DNA of 64,000 bases, taken from positions 2,311,778 through 2,375,777 of the forward strand of contig OX463846.1 of assembly GCA_949825065.1 (NCBI GenBank), given 5' to 3'. The translations under genes and the position numbers were made by a program. Below the pieces are notes generated by a model. It did no database searches and was not told the DNA's origin. It saw only the letters and a program-made list of their open reading frames with translations. This document shows, one piece after another, positions 45,331 to 58,100 of the stretch (its first letter is position 1; each line of letters opens with the position of its first letter). The DNA comes from Odontocerum albicorne (lineage: Eukaryota > Arthropoda > Insecta > Trichoptera > Odontoceridae).

Positions 45331-45929
45331 GTCACTGTATAAATTGTCCTCTTATTCTTATTATTACTATTGTGATACGAAAGAAGTGGTTTATTATGAT
45401 AAATAAATAAAAATACATCAAGTAACCGTAAAAGGAGGAGTCCGAATGAGTGGAGGTTTGTTGTGACAGTGTGAGGTCAGGTGCGAGGAGAAGTCGGGGG
45501 CCAGTGCTGGCAAAGGTAAATTGTATCACATTTATTAAAAAATGATTATTTAACTACAAAATATCAACCTCTTTAACTAGCCTTTGTTGATAAAATAAGT
45601 GACATGGCCATATCATTATTGTTGATTTTTACAACATTTATTAACACTACTATATAAATGACAACGAAACAAGTTGGAAGGAGAAAAGTATGGTGGAGAG
45701 GAAAATTAAATTAGGAATTAACACTTTACTGACTTTAAGAATTTGTTTCAATACGTTTTTTTATTAATATCTGGTGAAGTTTGCGCTGAGAAGATGCATC
45801 ACGCATTTATGTTTTTATATTTCTTTACCATAAACAGATACCTGAAGGGGCATTCTAACTGATCTGTGAGCACTATAATAAAATAGTTTAAACATATACT
45901 TTCTGACAAATCTAAATTCTGTAATATCG
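45331..45929. other. unassigned sequence
   Basis: A GC-richer patch at 45440-45510 has no recognisable coding or RNA feature. Confidence 0.4.
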
Positions 45930-46275
45930 AAACACGAACATTAAAATAAAGAGCCTCAAACGTTCAAATAAAAAGAAAACACTGTCATACAGAAGTAAGA
46001 GCATTTAGTCTTGAGCACTAGATTTAAAAAGTTGCAACACTGTAAAACAGAAGCCAGAGCATTTAAATAAATAACATAGATCACTTTAATAAAGAAGCGA
46101 GATTACTATGACAGAAGCAATATTATTTTAATAAAGAATTTAGAACCTTCTTAATAAATAAGCTTCAACACTGTATTATAGAAGCACGAACATTTTAACA
46201 AATAATTAAGATCACAAAGAAGCAAGAACATTTAAATAAATACTCTAAAGCACTCTATTTAAAGAGCTAGTGAAG
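45930..46275. repeat. degenerate tandem of about 70-80 bp
   Basis: Recurring AACACTGTNNNANAGAAGCN, AGAGCATTTAAATAAATAA with spacing that varies. Confidence 0.55.
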
Positions 46276-46605
46276 TAAAATTCGTCGTCTCAAATCAGCA
46301 TGGTACCCCATAGTCAAATTGAAGCGACAACTAACATACATGAAAGTTAACAATAATAAGCACTTTTATGGAACCCGTGCGCTTGCACTCCCATAGAGGA
46401 AAGGTACCATAGGTTTACGTTACGGTCGAGAATCGGGACAACTTCATGCGCTTATGTTACGGTTAAGACTCTACTGTGGACCGACCGGTATCCATTTATG
46501 GTGAAGTTGTATACAAAGAACTTCAGAAGATAACAACTGCATTTTTTTCGAAACGTCGGCATTATAAACCAAACCACGCGGAATACTCCAAAAGGCCTTA
46601 TTCAG
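46276..46605. other. unassigned sequence
   Basis: No feature recognised. Confidence 0.4.
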
Positions 46606-46609
46606 CTTG

Positions 46610-46705
46610 GTTGTAGTACGGTTTGCACTTAAGTCTTATTTAACACCTTTTTGGTTAGTTGGAAGAAATTGTTATTTGGAAATAACCTCACCCTTGTGAA
46701 CCTAT
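46610..46705 (+). repeat. SINE S1 tail
   Basis: TTTTTGGTTAGTTGGAAGAA then ATTGTTATTTGGAAATAACC matches the S1 3' end in plus orientation. Confidence 0.6.
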
Positions 46706-46837
46706 TCTATAGTATAAAATGAAATAATTATAAAATACTTATATTCTGCCATTTAAATCATATAGGGCACAATGTCATTTAATTGGTAATAAATGCAAAC
46801 GTTTTTCATGTTCAGAAAATGTTTTTTTAATTTTTTT

Positions 46838-47022
46838 TTAACCTGGCGAGTTTATTGCCAAGTGGCAATCTCTTCTTACCAACCAGAAAGATGTTTTTAT
46901 AGGCCCTAAGTGTTAACCAGACTGGAATCCTATTTGAAAAAATCTGTGTTCCAGCGGGGATCGAACCCGCAACCTCCGGATCGGCAGACAAGTGTCTTAC
47001 CTCCAGGCCACGGAGGTCGTCT
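46838..47022 (-). repeat. tRNA-derived SINE S1, best copy
   Basis: On the minus strand: CTCCGTGGCCTGGAGGTAAG (A box), GGTTGCGGGTTCGATCCCCG (B box), a body with TTCCAGTCTGGTTAACACTT and GGGCCTATAAAAAC, and the tail GGTTGGTAAGAAGAGATTGC, AATAAACTCGCCAGGTT ending in an A run. Head and 3' A tail define a SINE rather than a tRNA gene. About ten related pieces lie in the window. Confidence 0.85.
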
Positions 47023-47479
47023 ATGTTCTATGGAATGAGATAATATTCTATGACGCTAGCGTCTAAATTAAAATTCGTTAAATTATCTGATTCTCCGACT
47101 ATAATTCTTTAAATCGACTCGCCAAGTGCTACAAAGAGCCCCCAAGCTCTCACCTCAACGCAGTTCACATCGCGGTGGGATTCCCCGGCGGGTTTCCGAG
47201 AAAGACCGCTAAGCGTGAACTTGGCGGAGCATGGTCGCTAAGGTGTTTTCCTTCACGACTCGCCCGACTACGGCGAGCGGACGGATTGCAAAATGTTATC
47301 CAATGTTAACGATCTATTAAAGCTGTCGTAATAACACTGTTTACTTATTTATTCGTTTACAACCAAAGATTGTAAAACATCCTTTTTGTAAAATTATCGT
47401 TCTGTTTCGGATAACATTTTAATATTGACCAACAAAAGCGTTATTAAAAAATAAAGAAAATAAAAATATTTGTGGTTTT
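47023..47479. other. unassigned, with a GC-rich island
   Basis: 47110-47285 is clearly GC-richer than its surroundings (CACATCGCGGTGGGATTCCC, GAACTTGGCGGAGCATGGTC). No ORF, tRNA or rRNA signature was recognised. Confidence 0.4.
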
Positions 47480-47790
47480 TTTCACATTTTTTTAAATGAC
47501 GAAATATCTGACGCAATCTAGTTGGCAATGTATTCACAAACTGAGCTGTGGAGAGCATCATCACGCGCACAAGGGAATACCTTGTTAAATGAATTTTCTG
47601 ATATCGATATATTCCACATGTCGATGGATAAATTAAGGATTTAACTCCTAAATTAACTTTGTATGTACATATAACATTAATAACTTTGTTTGTGTTGAAA
47701 TTATGTGATATTTTGACTTAATAAATTTTTTGTTTGCCTTTTAATGTAATTATGTATACTTGTATAAAATATAAAATTAAATTAAATTAA
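47480..47790 (+). mobile_element. LINE-N 3' end, Jockey-like
   Basis: Reads NTLLNEFSDIDIFHMSMDKL before a stop, resembling GTASDIDIFHITLPKAK of LINE-F. A 3' region with AATTAAATTAAATTAAA follows. A second copy is at 53060. Confidence 0.5.
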
Positions 47791-47794
47791 AATA

Positions 47795-47975
47795 CATGAC
47801 ACTTGTCTCCCAATTAGAAAATTGCGAATTTAGTTCCGTTGGTTTCAATTTGTTTTTTAAAAAAGTATTTTGTCTAGTTTTCACCTAAAGCTTCGCTTCG
47901 TTTTCATATAAACATCTTTCAGTTGGTTGAAAATGATTGCCACATAACATAAATCCCTCCAGAATACATTGTATA
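47795..47975 (+). repeat. SINE S1, diverged
   Basis: ACACTTGTCTCCCAATTAGA, a degraded B box, TAGTTTTCACCTAAAGC, and CTTTCAGTTGGTTGAAAATG with CCCTCCAG. Confidence 0.55.
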
Positions 47976-48037
47976 CGGCGAAAGTATATTATGTTTACAA
48001 TACAATATATTGTATTAAACTTTCGTTGCATACAATA

Positions 48038-48178
48038 CAACCTGGCGGACTCATTGCCATGTGGTAATATTTTCTAACTAACCAGAAATATCTATAAAGA
48101 ATCTTTAAATAAAAACCAGACTGGAATCCTTTTAAAAAATCTGAGTTCCAACGGGAATCGAACCCGCAACCTCCAGGC
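48038..48178 (-). repeat. SINE S1, partial head
   Basis: Tail and body as in 46838 with B box GGGTTCGATTCCCG. The A-box part is replaced by unrelated sequence next to the 33-bp array. Confidence 0.7.
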
Positions 48179-48249
48179 AATCGAAAGCACAACAAATAGA
48201 ACCCAGTTTTTTATCTCGTATTGTTTCAACAAACCGGCTTATGATCCTA

Positions 48250-48955
48250 AACCTAAATTTATCTTTACCTACCGCACCTGCCAGAAGAAATTTATCTTTA
48301 CCTACCGCACCTGCCAGAAGAAATTTATCTTTACCTACCGCACCTGCCAGAAGAAATTTATCTTTACCTACCGCGCCTCCCAGAAGAAATTTATCTTTAC
48401 CTACCGCACCTGCCAGAAGAAATTTAGCTTTACCTACCGCACCTGCCAGAAGAAATTTATCTTTACCTTCCACTCCTCCCAGAATAAATTTATCTTTACC
48501 TACCGCGCCTAGCAGAAGAAATTTATCTTTACCTACCGCATCTCCCAGAAGAAATTTATCTTTACCTACCGCGCGTAGCAGAATAAATTTATCTTTACCT
48601 ACCGCACCTCCCAGAAGAAATTTATCTTTACCTACCGCGCGTAGCAGAATAAATTTATCTTTACCTACCGCACCTCCCAAAAAAAAATTATCTTTACCTA
48701 CCGCACCTCCCAGAAGAAATTTATCTTTACCTACCGCGCCACCCAGAAAAAAATTATCTTTACCTACCGCACCTCCCAGAAGAAATTTATCTTTACCTAC
48801 CGCGTCACCCAGAAAAAAATTATCTTTACCTACCGCGCCTCCCAGAAGAAATTTATCTTTACCTACCGCACCTGCCAGATGAAATTTATCTTTACCTACC
48901 GCACCTCCCAGAATAAATTTAACTTTACCTACCGCGCCTCCCAGAAGAAATTTTC
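48250..48955. repeat. 33-bp minisatellite, about 21 units
   Basis: AAATTTATCTTTACCTACCG, CACCTGCCAGAAG. The 33-bp (11-codon) period keeps both strands open: plus 48241-48882 reads LSLPTAPARRN repeats, minus 48680-48132 reads GAVGKDKFLLA repeats. Third-position and other changes are not obviously constrained on either strand. I treat it as non-coding. Confidence 0.95.
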
Positions 48956-49182
48956 CTTAAACACCATTTGTTTTATTTAATACGACTCCAGACCATTTAA
49001 GGCTTAAAAACCTTCAAACTCACTATTTTCGGTCACCACAACCAGTGAAACTTCTGTAATAATGAAGTTAATCAGAAATAAATTAGAACTTAAGACAGAT
49101 GTGTTGAGTGAGAGGAAAGAGAGAAATTACTGACAACTTGCTTAGTTGTTTGAACTCCAAGATTTAAGCCGCTTTGTAGGTA
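48956..49182. other. unassigned sequence
   Basis: No feature recognised. Confidence 0.4.
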
Positions 49183-52100
49183 TTGGGTGTTAACATAAGT
49201 TGTATCCGTTTTTTTCAAAATATAAAAATGAGCACCAAAAGTAAAGCAAAATGGTAAAGGTTAGTCATTCGAAAGAAAATTTTCTGCTCTACAAGATATT
49301 GTGTTTGCTTTTACGTTACATATATTATTTTATTTGATTACAAGCCTTCAGAATGGAATGTCAAGTAGATGAAAGTGAGCATTTTCGACACCTCCTTCTG
49401 TTCGCGTTCAACGTTCGACAATTGATTTTTGTTGTTTTCACTCAAAACATGTGGAACCCAAGCGCCAAACTTCTGGATTTTCCTATATATTTAAGATGGC
49501 GGTATACAGTCATGTGACTACAATTCATCTGCTTAGCCAATTCAACGGTGGTTTGAACGGGATCTTCATGAATAATATGGTTTAAGCGGTCCTCATCGAA
49601 GTCCACTGGACGTCCGGAACGCTCCATGTCTTTCAGGTCGAAATTACAGCCTTTGAAACGCAAAAACCATCGACGGGCTGTTTTTTTATTCATAGCATCT
49701 TCACCGTACACTTTGCAAATATCGCGAGCAGTTTTAGCAGCTTTATTCCCTCGATTGAACGCGAACAGAAGGAGGTGTCGAAAATGCTCACTTTCGTCTA
49801 CTTGACATTCCATTTTGAAAACTTGTAATAAAATAAAATAATACATGTAACGTAAAAGCAAACACGATATCTTGTAGAGCAGAATATTCTGGAAGTTCAA
49901 CGCTTGGGTTTCACATGTTTTGAGTGAAAACAACAAAAATCAATTGTCGAACGTTGAACGCGAACAGAAGGAGGTGTCGAAAATGCTCACTTTCGTCTAA
50001 TTGACATTCCATTTTGAAGGCTTGTAATCAAATAAAATAATATATGTGACGTAAAAGCAAACACAATATCTTGTAGAGCAGAAAATTTTCCTTCGAATGA
50101 CGTATAACCTTTACCATTTAGTTTTACTTTTGGTGCTCATTTTTAAATTTGAAAATAAAACGGACACAACTTATGTGAACACCTAATATATTTACTACGC
50201 TGCGAGACATTTCCTGCTCCCGTGACGTCGGACCTTAAGCCTGTCGCCACAAGAATGATTTTTACCCTCGGGTATTTCGCCACCGAAAAGTAGTATCTTT
50301 GGGTTATTCCTTTTACGTCACTAAGTACAGTCGCGGTCATAAAAAAAAAGTTCTCGATTCTCTAGCATACCATACATCGCGTTGGATGGGATTTCTTTAA
50401 CTGTGCTGCACGCTCACCACATGTTGTTAAACAGTGTTTTTTACGCATTAATATTTAATTTATATGAATTTTATTTACTCTTTAACAGTAAATACTTATA
50501 CCACTTGATGGTATATACCGTTAATATGGAAATAAATTTTGTCAATATTGATTTTTTCACTTGATTTGAACTTTTGTTCACAAGCAGTATTTTAACATTT
50601 CCGTTAGATTTGAATTGATAAATCTTTTTCATATGCGTGTCGATATTTTTTTCCACGCAATGTTATTTTTTTAAAGATTTTGCTTGAAAATTAGTTTGCC
50701 TTTTTTTCGAAGAAATTCACTTATCAAATATATGTGCAAATGTATACATTAAGGACATATATAAGAATGACAAAGTAACAGGTTAAATAGATACATGCCC
50801 ATCATTATATAATAAATATATTGTAATTTGTTTTATCAAACACTGTTTATTCCATTTTTGTAATGGTATAACCCTACCGATTTCAAGGCGTTCACCTCTT
50901 TAACCTGTTTATAGTATCTGCTCAAGGGCGTTATAACTTGAAAATCGCACCCACAATTATATCGCTATTTAGAGAGTGTCTCTGCTCAAGGGCGTTATAA
51001 CTTGGGAATCACATCCACTGTTATATCGCTGTTTAGAAAGAGTCTCTGCTCAACGGCGTTATAACTTGGAAATCACACCCACTGTTATATCGCTGTTTAG
51101 AGAGAGTCTCTGCTCAACGGCGTTATAACTTGGAAATCACACCAACTGTTACATCGCTGTTCAGAGAGTCTCTGCTCAACGGCGTTATAACTTGGAAATC
51201 ACACCCACTGTTATTGAAATATTAAAAATATTATAAAAAATAAAACCCGATGACTATAAGGATAGGAAATGACAAGAAAAAGAAAATTAGTTAAAACAAT
51301 TGTTTTTTTCAAAGCGTAAATATTTTGTTCTTTGTTTTTATCAAATATACTGTTTATTTCACTTTTTGTAACGGTATAACCCTACCGGTTTCAAGACTTT
51401 CACGTTATCACAAGGGGAGCACAAACAAGACTTGAAACTGGTAGGGCTGTAACGTTACAAAAAGTGGAATAAACAGTGTTTTATAAAATAAATTACAATG
51501 TCTTTAAACCTCAACAATGTAATGCCTTGACTATAAATAATATATAATACATATATATTTTCCTTAATCCTTAATACCTAATGGACCACAGTTTCTCTTA
51601 GCTAAAGTAATTTCAATAATACAATATTATATTTTTGTGTTTGATTAATATATTTTCACACATTTTTTTAATGTAATATTTCATGTTTGACAGCAACCTT
51701 TCGTAGCATTATGACCTCTTAATAGCATTAACGTTTAACAATAAATTTACATTTGGTTCTCATATTACGCGTATGTGTTTATCTGATGACAAAGTTCTTG
51801 GATATGTCATAAGAGTCTCTGGAGCATTTGGTTGTGGCGCAGTTATGAAACTCCCGTATAATTCAATGGTATGCAGTAGATTAGATTGCGGCTCAATCAT
51901 ATGTAAGTTCGAGAGGAATCCAGAACTTCTTGATAGTTGAACGAATTTAAAATATATTTATGTAACACCTTATTGCAAAGAGTATGGATTATAGCCATGA
52001 CCATATCTTACATTTTTTTAAATGTGTATGCTTGGGTATTACCTCGTAAATATTAAAAGAGATCCACACTCAAACATAACACATTTCTTATAGGTAAAAT

Positions 52101-55100
52101 ATCTTTGTTGATTGATACAATTTAGTTTAATATACCGGACAATTATTAACGCTATACTGCCCTCATAAGCAAAAACGCAGCTAACGGGAAAAAACAGAAA
52201 TTTAACTAATTATGAGATAATATCCCATGTTAAATTCTGAACTTTCTTCTTCTTCATCTTATTTTAGTCCTGTAGGCATGTTATGGTCCTGCATCATTGT
52301 TTGCCTCTTGCGACGTCGACTGCGAGCTGTCTTTCCATCTTTTGGAAGGTCGTCCTGGTGGTCTGCTTGCTTGGGGGATACTGTCTCTGACCATTCTTAC
52401 GGCTCTTGGTTCCGCCATTCTGGATACGTGTTCGTTCCAGAACCTTCTTCTCTGTCGTCCCCATCTGACAATATCTTCAACTTCGCACGTCCTTCGGATT
52501 TCTGTGTTACGTACTCTATCACGAAGGGTCTGAGTACCTTCATTTTGCTGGTTCGAAGTAGATTTTTGGTTCTGACAGTGTCAAATTCTGAACCATAATC
52601 CATAAAAAAAATACAGAAAACCATTTATTTCAATACAACAATCGACATAATGTCTTCTTTAATTTTACTAAATGCTAGGTTTTTCTAAACAAAAAACCAG
52701 TAAAATGTGATTCATAAGCAAAAAGACAGCAAGTGCCTATGCGTTTGCAGCGTTTTTGCTTATGAATCACATTTCACTGCTTTTTTGTTTATTTTATTTA
52801 TTTATTTATTTATTATTACACATGACAAGAAATATACACAATTTGAGAAAAAAAAAACAACAGCTAATTTGATTTGGACATAACATTTTAATGGATCTGG
52901 GTTTGTTGCCTTTCATTTGTCATATCCCCAGTAAACTAGGCTTTTGCTTTATGAATCACGACATTTTTAAGCAGCAATGAAAAACATGAAAGTACAGTTT
53001 TTAAAAAACTTAACTTTTGCCATTAGCTGCGTTTTTGCTTATGAGTAAATTAAAATTGTTTTCGATGCCATATTCGCGAACTAAGCTGTTGAGCATCACC
53101 CGGATTGACACGTTGAATTGTACACGGATTGACATTGTTGAACAAGTTTTCTGAAATTGATTCTATCCATATCTTGGTGGATAAATTGAGGGTCAATAAA
53201 CTTTTTACGCATAACTAAGTCACTTCACAGAAAGTATGCGTACTATTGTTTTTGTTGTAATTATTTATATTTAGACTTTTGATCTTTTGGAGTTGGAGTG
53301 CCCTTGAGGAGTGTTTGCCCTCTAAACACCGCTACATAAATTGTTCTTTTAGTATTTTTATAATCTCGATTAAATATACACGAGTATCAATCATCCTTCA
53401 AAAGTTGTTAAATTAAATCATTAAAATGAGCCATGAACCGTAGTATTTATTTTCTAAATAACGTTTCTTATATGAAAATCGCAAGGGCAATCATACAAAT
53501 ATATGTAAATGTATAGTTTTTGCAGTTGGATAATGTATTATAATATTAAAATGATATTTTTTGTTGCCATTTTTTTTTAGCAAGTACGCTTAATTCCCAA
53601 ATGCTGATTACCGCCATTAACTTACGACCTCAGCATACTGTTGGCCATATTGACAATACTCGTAACTTGTTGAAATGCATCAGACGATAAAGTAAATGTT
53701 GCTGGTAACGGGTCACAGCTAACATTACTAAAGGCGCGTTCTCACGGTTCAAGTTTAGTTGATCGATTAAAGTTGATCAACAAAAGTTGAATGAAATTTG
53801 TAGTGAAGGTGCGTTTTAACGGTTCAAGTTTAATTGACCGATTATAGTTGATCAACAAAAGTTGAATACAAGCCCGTTCTCACGGTTCAAGTTAAGTTAA
53901 CCGATTAGAGTTGATCAAAAAAAGTTGAATACAACTTGAATCAGTTTTTTTTTCACACGTTTCAATATAAACTGATTCAATAAACTGTTTCAGTTTAATT
54001 CAGTTAAAAATGGCGTTGAAAGCATTTTCTCTTGCATCTTTACTTATATATTTATCGACATTGTAATTTTATTTTTATCAAACACTGTTTATTCCACTTT
54101 TTTGTGACGGTATAACCCTACCAGTTTCAAGGCTTTCACCTCATCTTCAGGGTAGCGCAAACAAGATTTGTTTGCGCTCCCCTGAAGATGAGGTGAAAGC
54201 CTTGAAACCGGTAGGGTTATACCGTCACAAAAAAGTGGAATAAACAGTGTTTGATAAAAATAAAATTACAATGTCTTTAAACCTCCACAACGTTAATGCC
54301 TTAACTATAAAAAAACATATATTTATCGAGTTGAAAGCGAACTTGACAATCAACTTGAATTCACATGTTCATACGTTTCAAGACAGATTTCAACTTGAAA
54401 GCAAATGGCGGATGACTCATAACTTGAACGATAAAGATTGACTGGGTCAATCTTTTCTTTATCAACTAAAAAATTGATCAACTCTATTGAAACAAAGATT
54501 CTCACTACAGATTTCATTCAACTTTTGTTGATCAACTTTAATCGGTCAAATAAACTTGAACCGTGAGAACGGGCCTTAACGTGAATGTGAGTTTCTTGAA
54601 AAAGGACAGTGCTAAATTTCAAGAACAGAGCTTTGAGGTTAATGTACAGATGAATGTAACAAGAGATCATAAAAACTGGACCTTCTAAAATCATCATTAT
54701 ATATGTCATTTATAGTTAAGGCATTAACACTGTGAAGGCTTAAAGACATTGTACGAGTAATTTGTTTAATCCAGCATTGTGTTTTCCATTTTATATAACG
54801 GTATAACTCTATTGTTTTTACCTCATAATCAGGGGAACATAAACAACATTTGTTTCTGAAAACTTTGAAATCGGTAGGGTTATACTCGTACAGTTATATA
54901 ACATAAGTGTATTAACACTTGCCTTACTGTGCTAAAAAATCCGTTAGCCACGGTGCTGGACGCTGAGCGTCCAGTGAAAAATGTATATTTTAAATCAAAA
55001 TTATGCAAAATCTGCTAGGTTATTTTTGTAATTAGCTATAAAAATCGTTTTATTATGTATTAAAACGTCGAATAATCAAATGAAATATAAGTCCTGGTCA

Positions 55101-58100
55101 CTCGCTATCCATCACAGGGTGGCAAGTGTTAAAACGCGTGGAAAAAAACTAATTGCATATTTTTGGCATATGTTTTTATTTTTCCAGCCTATTGATTCAC
55201 ACTGTATTTCATTTTGTTTCTTTGTTCTTTTATTTACTAAAATGATGTATGTAAGTAAAACTTGAGAGTGGAAAAATACAACGAACAAATGTTGAAGTAA
55301 TGAGAATAATATATACATAGGTTGACAATGTGTGACATAATACGCAATTAAGTGATTAAGAATGAATATGAATTTTGATTGAAATAATTTTTGAAGAAAA
55401 ACTTCTATAGGCGCGGTAGGGCAAATTGGCCTGAACGTCACGAAAAGTGAAACGGTGTATTATATTATTATTATTATTTATTGTTATAAAATATTTTATT
55501 TATTAACAAATTATTATTAAATATTTTAATATTATTAAATGTATTTTATTATTATTAAAATTATTATTTATTATTAAAAATTGAAAAATAATTTTTTTTT
55601 GTTATTTTTTTTATATACATACGAGTATGTTTAATAATTATTAATTTTATTTCATATTAAATTATTCTATTTTATTTCATTTAATATTTATTTTAATACT
55701 TATGTAATATGTAATTTGTATTTATTGTAATATATAATTGTAATAATATATACATGTTCTTATAATGTTAAATTATAATGTTAATAATAAATAATAATTA
55801 GTATTATTTTTAATTTATTAAGTGTATTATATTATTATTAAAATTATTACTTATAAAAAATATTATTATCTATTATTAAAAATTAAAAAAATAATATTTT
55901 TTGTGTTATATTATTTTTATAATAATATTATTAATTATCATTCATTTTATTTTACATTCAATTATTTTATTTTATTTTATATAATTTTTATTTATTATAT
56001 TGTACAATTTATATTTAATATATAATTATAATAATATTATATATGTTATTATAATATTAATAATTATATTATATTAAAATTAATTATAATATAATTAATT
56101 AATAATATAATAAAATAAAATAATAAAAATAATATAATAATAAATAAATATTTATTTAAAAATAATTAATTTAATAATAATTAATAATAACATAAAAAAT
56201 ATGAATACATATCATATTAAAAAAATATTAATTCAATATTATAATGTTATTAAAATTATTATTATTTATTATTTAAATTTAAAAAATATTTTTTTTTACT
56301 TAATTTCGAGAGATTTTCTTGAATTAAATTCTACATAACCATTGCCTAGTCCTAAAAAAAACATAATAAAAATCGTTAACAAATGGAAAAAAACCAATGC
56401 AAAAAATCAACTTTTCCTAGGAGCTAAGAAGTTTCACTTCTACCGCGCGAGAGTCTCACGCATCTGTTTTTTTCTTCTGATAACAACTGACTTCCACGAT
56501 ATAACTCGACGATATAGTTTCGAGAGATAATCCCCCTCTTTCTCAAGGTACAATGTGTGGTAAATAATAAAAATATGTATGAATTCCTTTTTATATAATA
56601 CCGTAAAACATGAAATATGAAGAAAGAAAACAATATTATAGTGAGATGAAAGAAAATGAAAGAGGCTACTTATGGTAATAGAAACGGATCAGATGGTGGA
56701 AGAATAGAATAACTGGAACATGTATAACAATGGACTCTTTCTTACGTCTCATTGACATATAATTTTATTTACTTTGTTATTTACATTTTTTTTATCTCCA
56801 AACTTTCAGAGTTATTTAGTCGTTATTCCTTATTTTCTATGTGCAGAATTTGGAAATTTTTCTAATGAGAGGGTTTGTAAACTGAAAAATATCTTTGTAA
56901 TTTATTTTATCAAACACTGTTTATTCCACTTTTTTGTAACGGTATAACCCTACCTGTTTCAAGGCTTTCACATCATCTTCAGGGGAGCACAAATAAGACA
57001 TATTTGTGCTCCCCTGAAGATGATGTGAAAGCCTTGAAACCGGTAGGGTTATACCGTTACAAAAAGTAGAATAAACAGTGTTTGATAAAACAAATTACAA
57101 TGTCTTTAAACCTTCACACTGTAATGCCTTAACTATAAATAATACATATATATTTTCCTTCCTCCTTAATACCTAATGGACCACAGTTTCTCTTAGCTAA
57201 AGTAATTTCAATAATATTATATTTTTACAAGGAGCACAAATAAGACATATTTGTGTTCCCCTGAAGATGATGTGAAAGCCTTGAAACCGGTAGGGTTATA
57301 CCGTTACAAAAAGTGGAATAAACAGTGTTTGATAAAACAAATTACAATGTCTTTAAACCTTCACACTGTAATGCCTTAACTATAAATAATACATATATAT
57401 TTTCCTTCCTCCTTAATACCTAATGGACCACAGTTTCTCTTAGCTAAAGTAATTTCAATAATATTATATTTTTACAAGGAGCACAAATAAGACACATTTG
57501 TGTTCCCCTGAAGATGAGGTGAAAGCCTTGAAACCGGTAGGGTTATACCGTTACAAAAAAATGGAATAAACGGTGTTTAATAAAATAAATTAAAATGTCT
57601 TTAAACCTCCACAACGTTAACGTTAACTATAAACAATATAAAAATATCTACTAATTTTTAGGCATTGAAGATGTTTTTTTATCCCTACACATTTTTTTCG
57701 GTAAGTTATTCGATATGAAAACCTGAAAAAATGTTGACTTTAATTATATTTCACGAATTTTATCAGCGTAAGTTGTAAAACAATGTTTTTTAAATATGGT
57801 GTCACAAAGAAAATGTTTAAATATACGTAGTAGTGAAGAAACACACACAATGCAACTTACCGTGCGTTTTGTGTGTTTGATAATCACGATCTTACACTGA
57901 ACATCAAAATTGCATTTAACAAAACTGTCATCGTACTATATTTGACGTATTAATGCGAATCATCTCTACAGATGACATATTAAAGCACTTAAATGTCAGC
58001 TGTAGCATCTCAATGAACATGGTGCAATAGAGTATCAAATGATAAATAGGAAGAGCAAACTACTCTAGTATTGAGATTCTAGTAAAAGAAGCATTGGTCA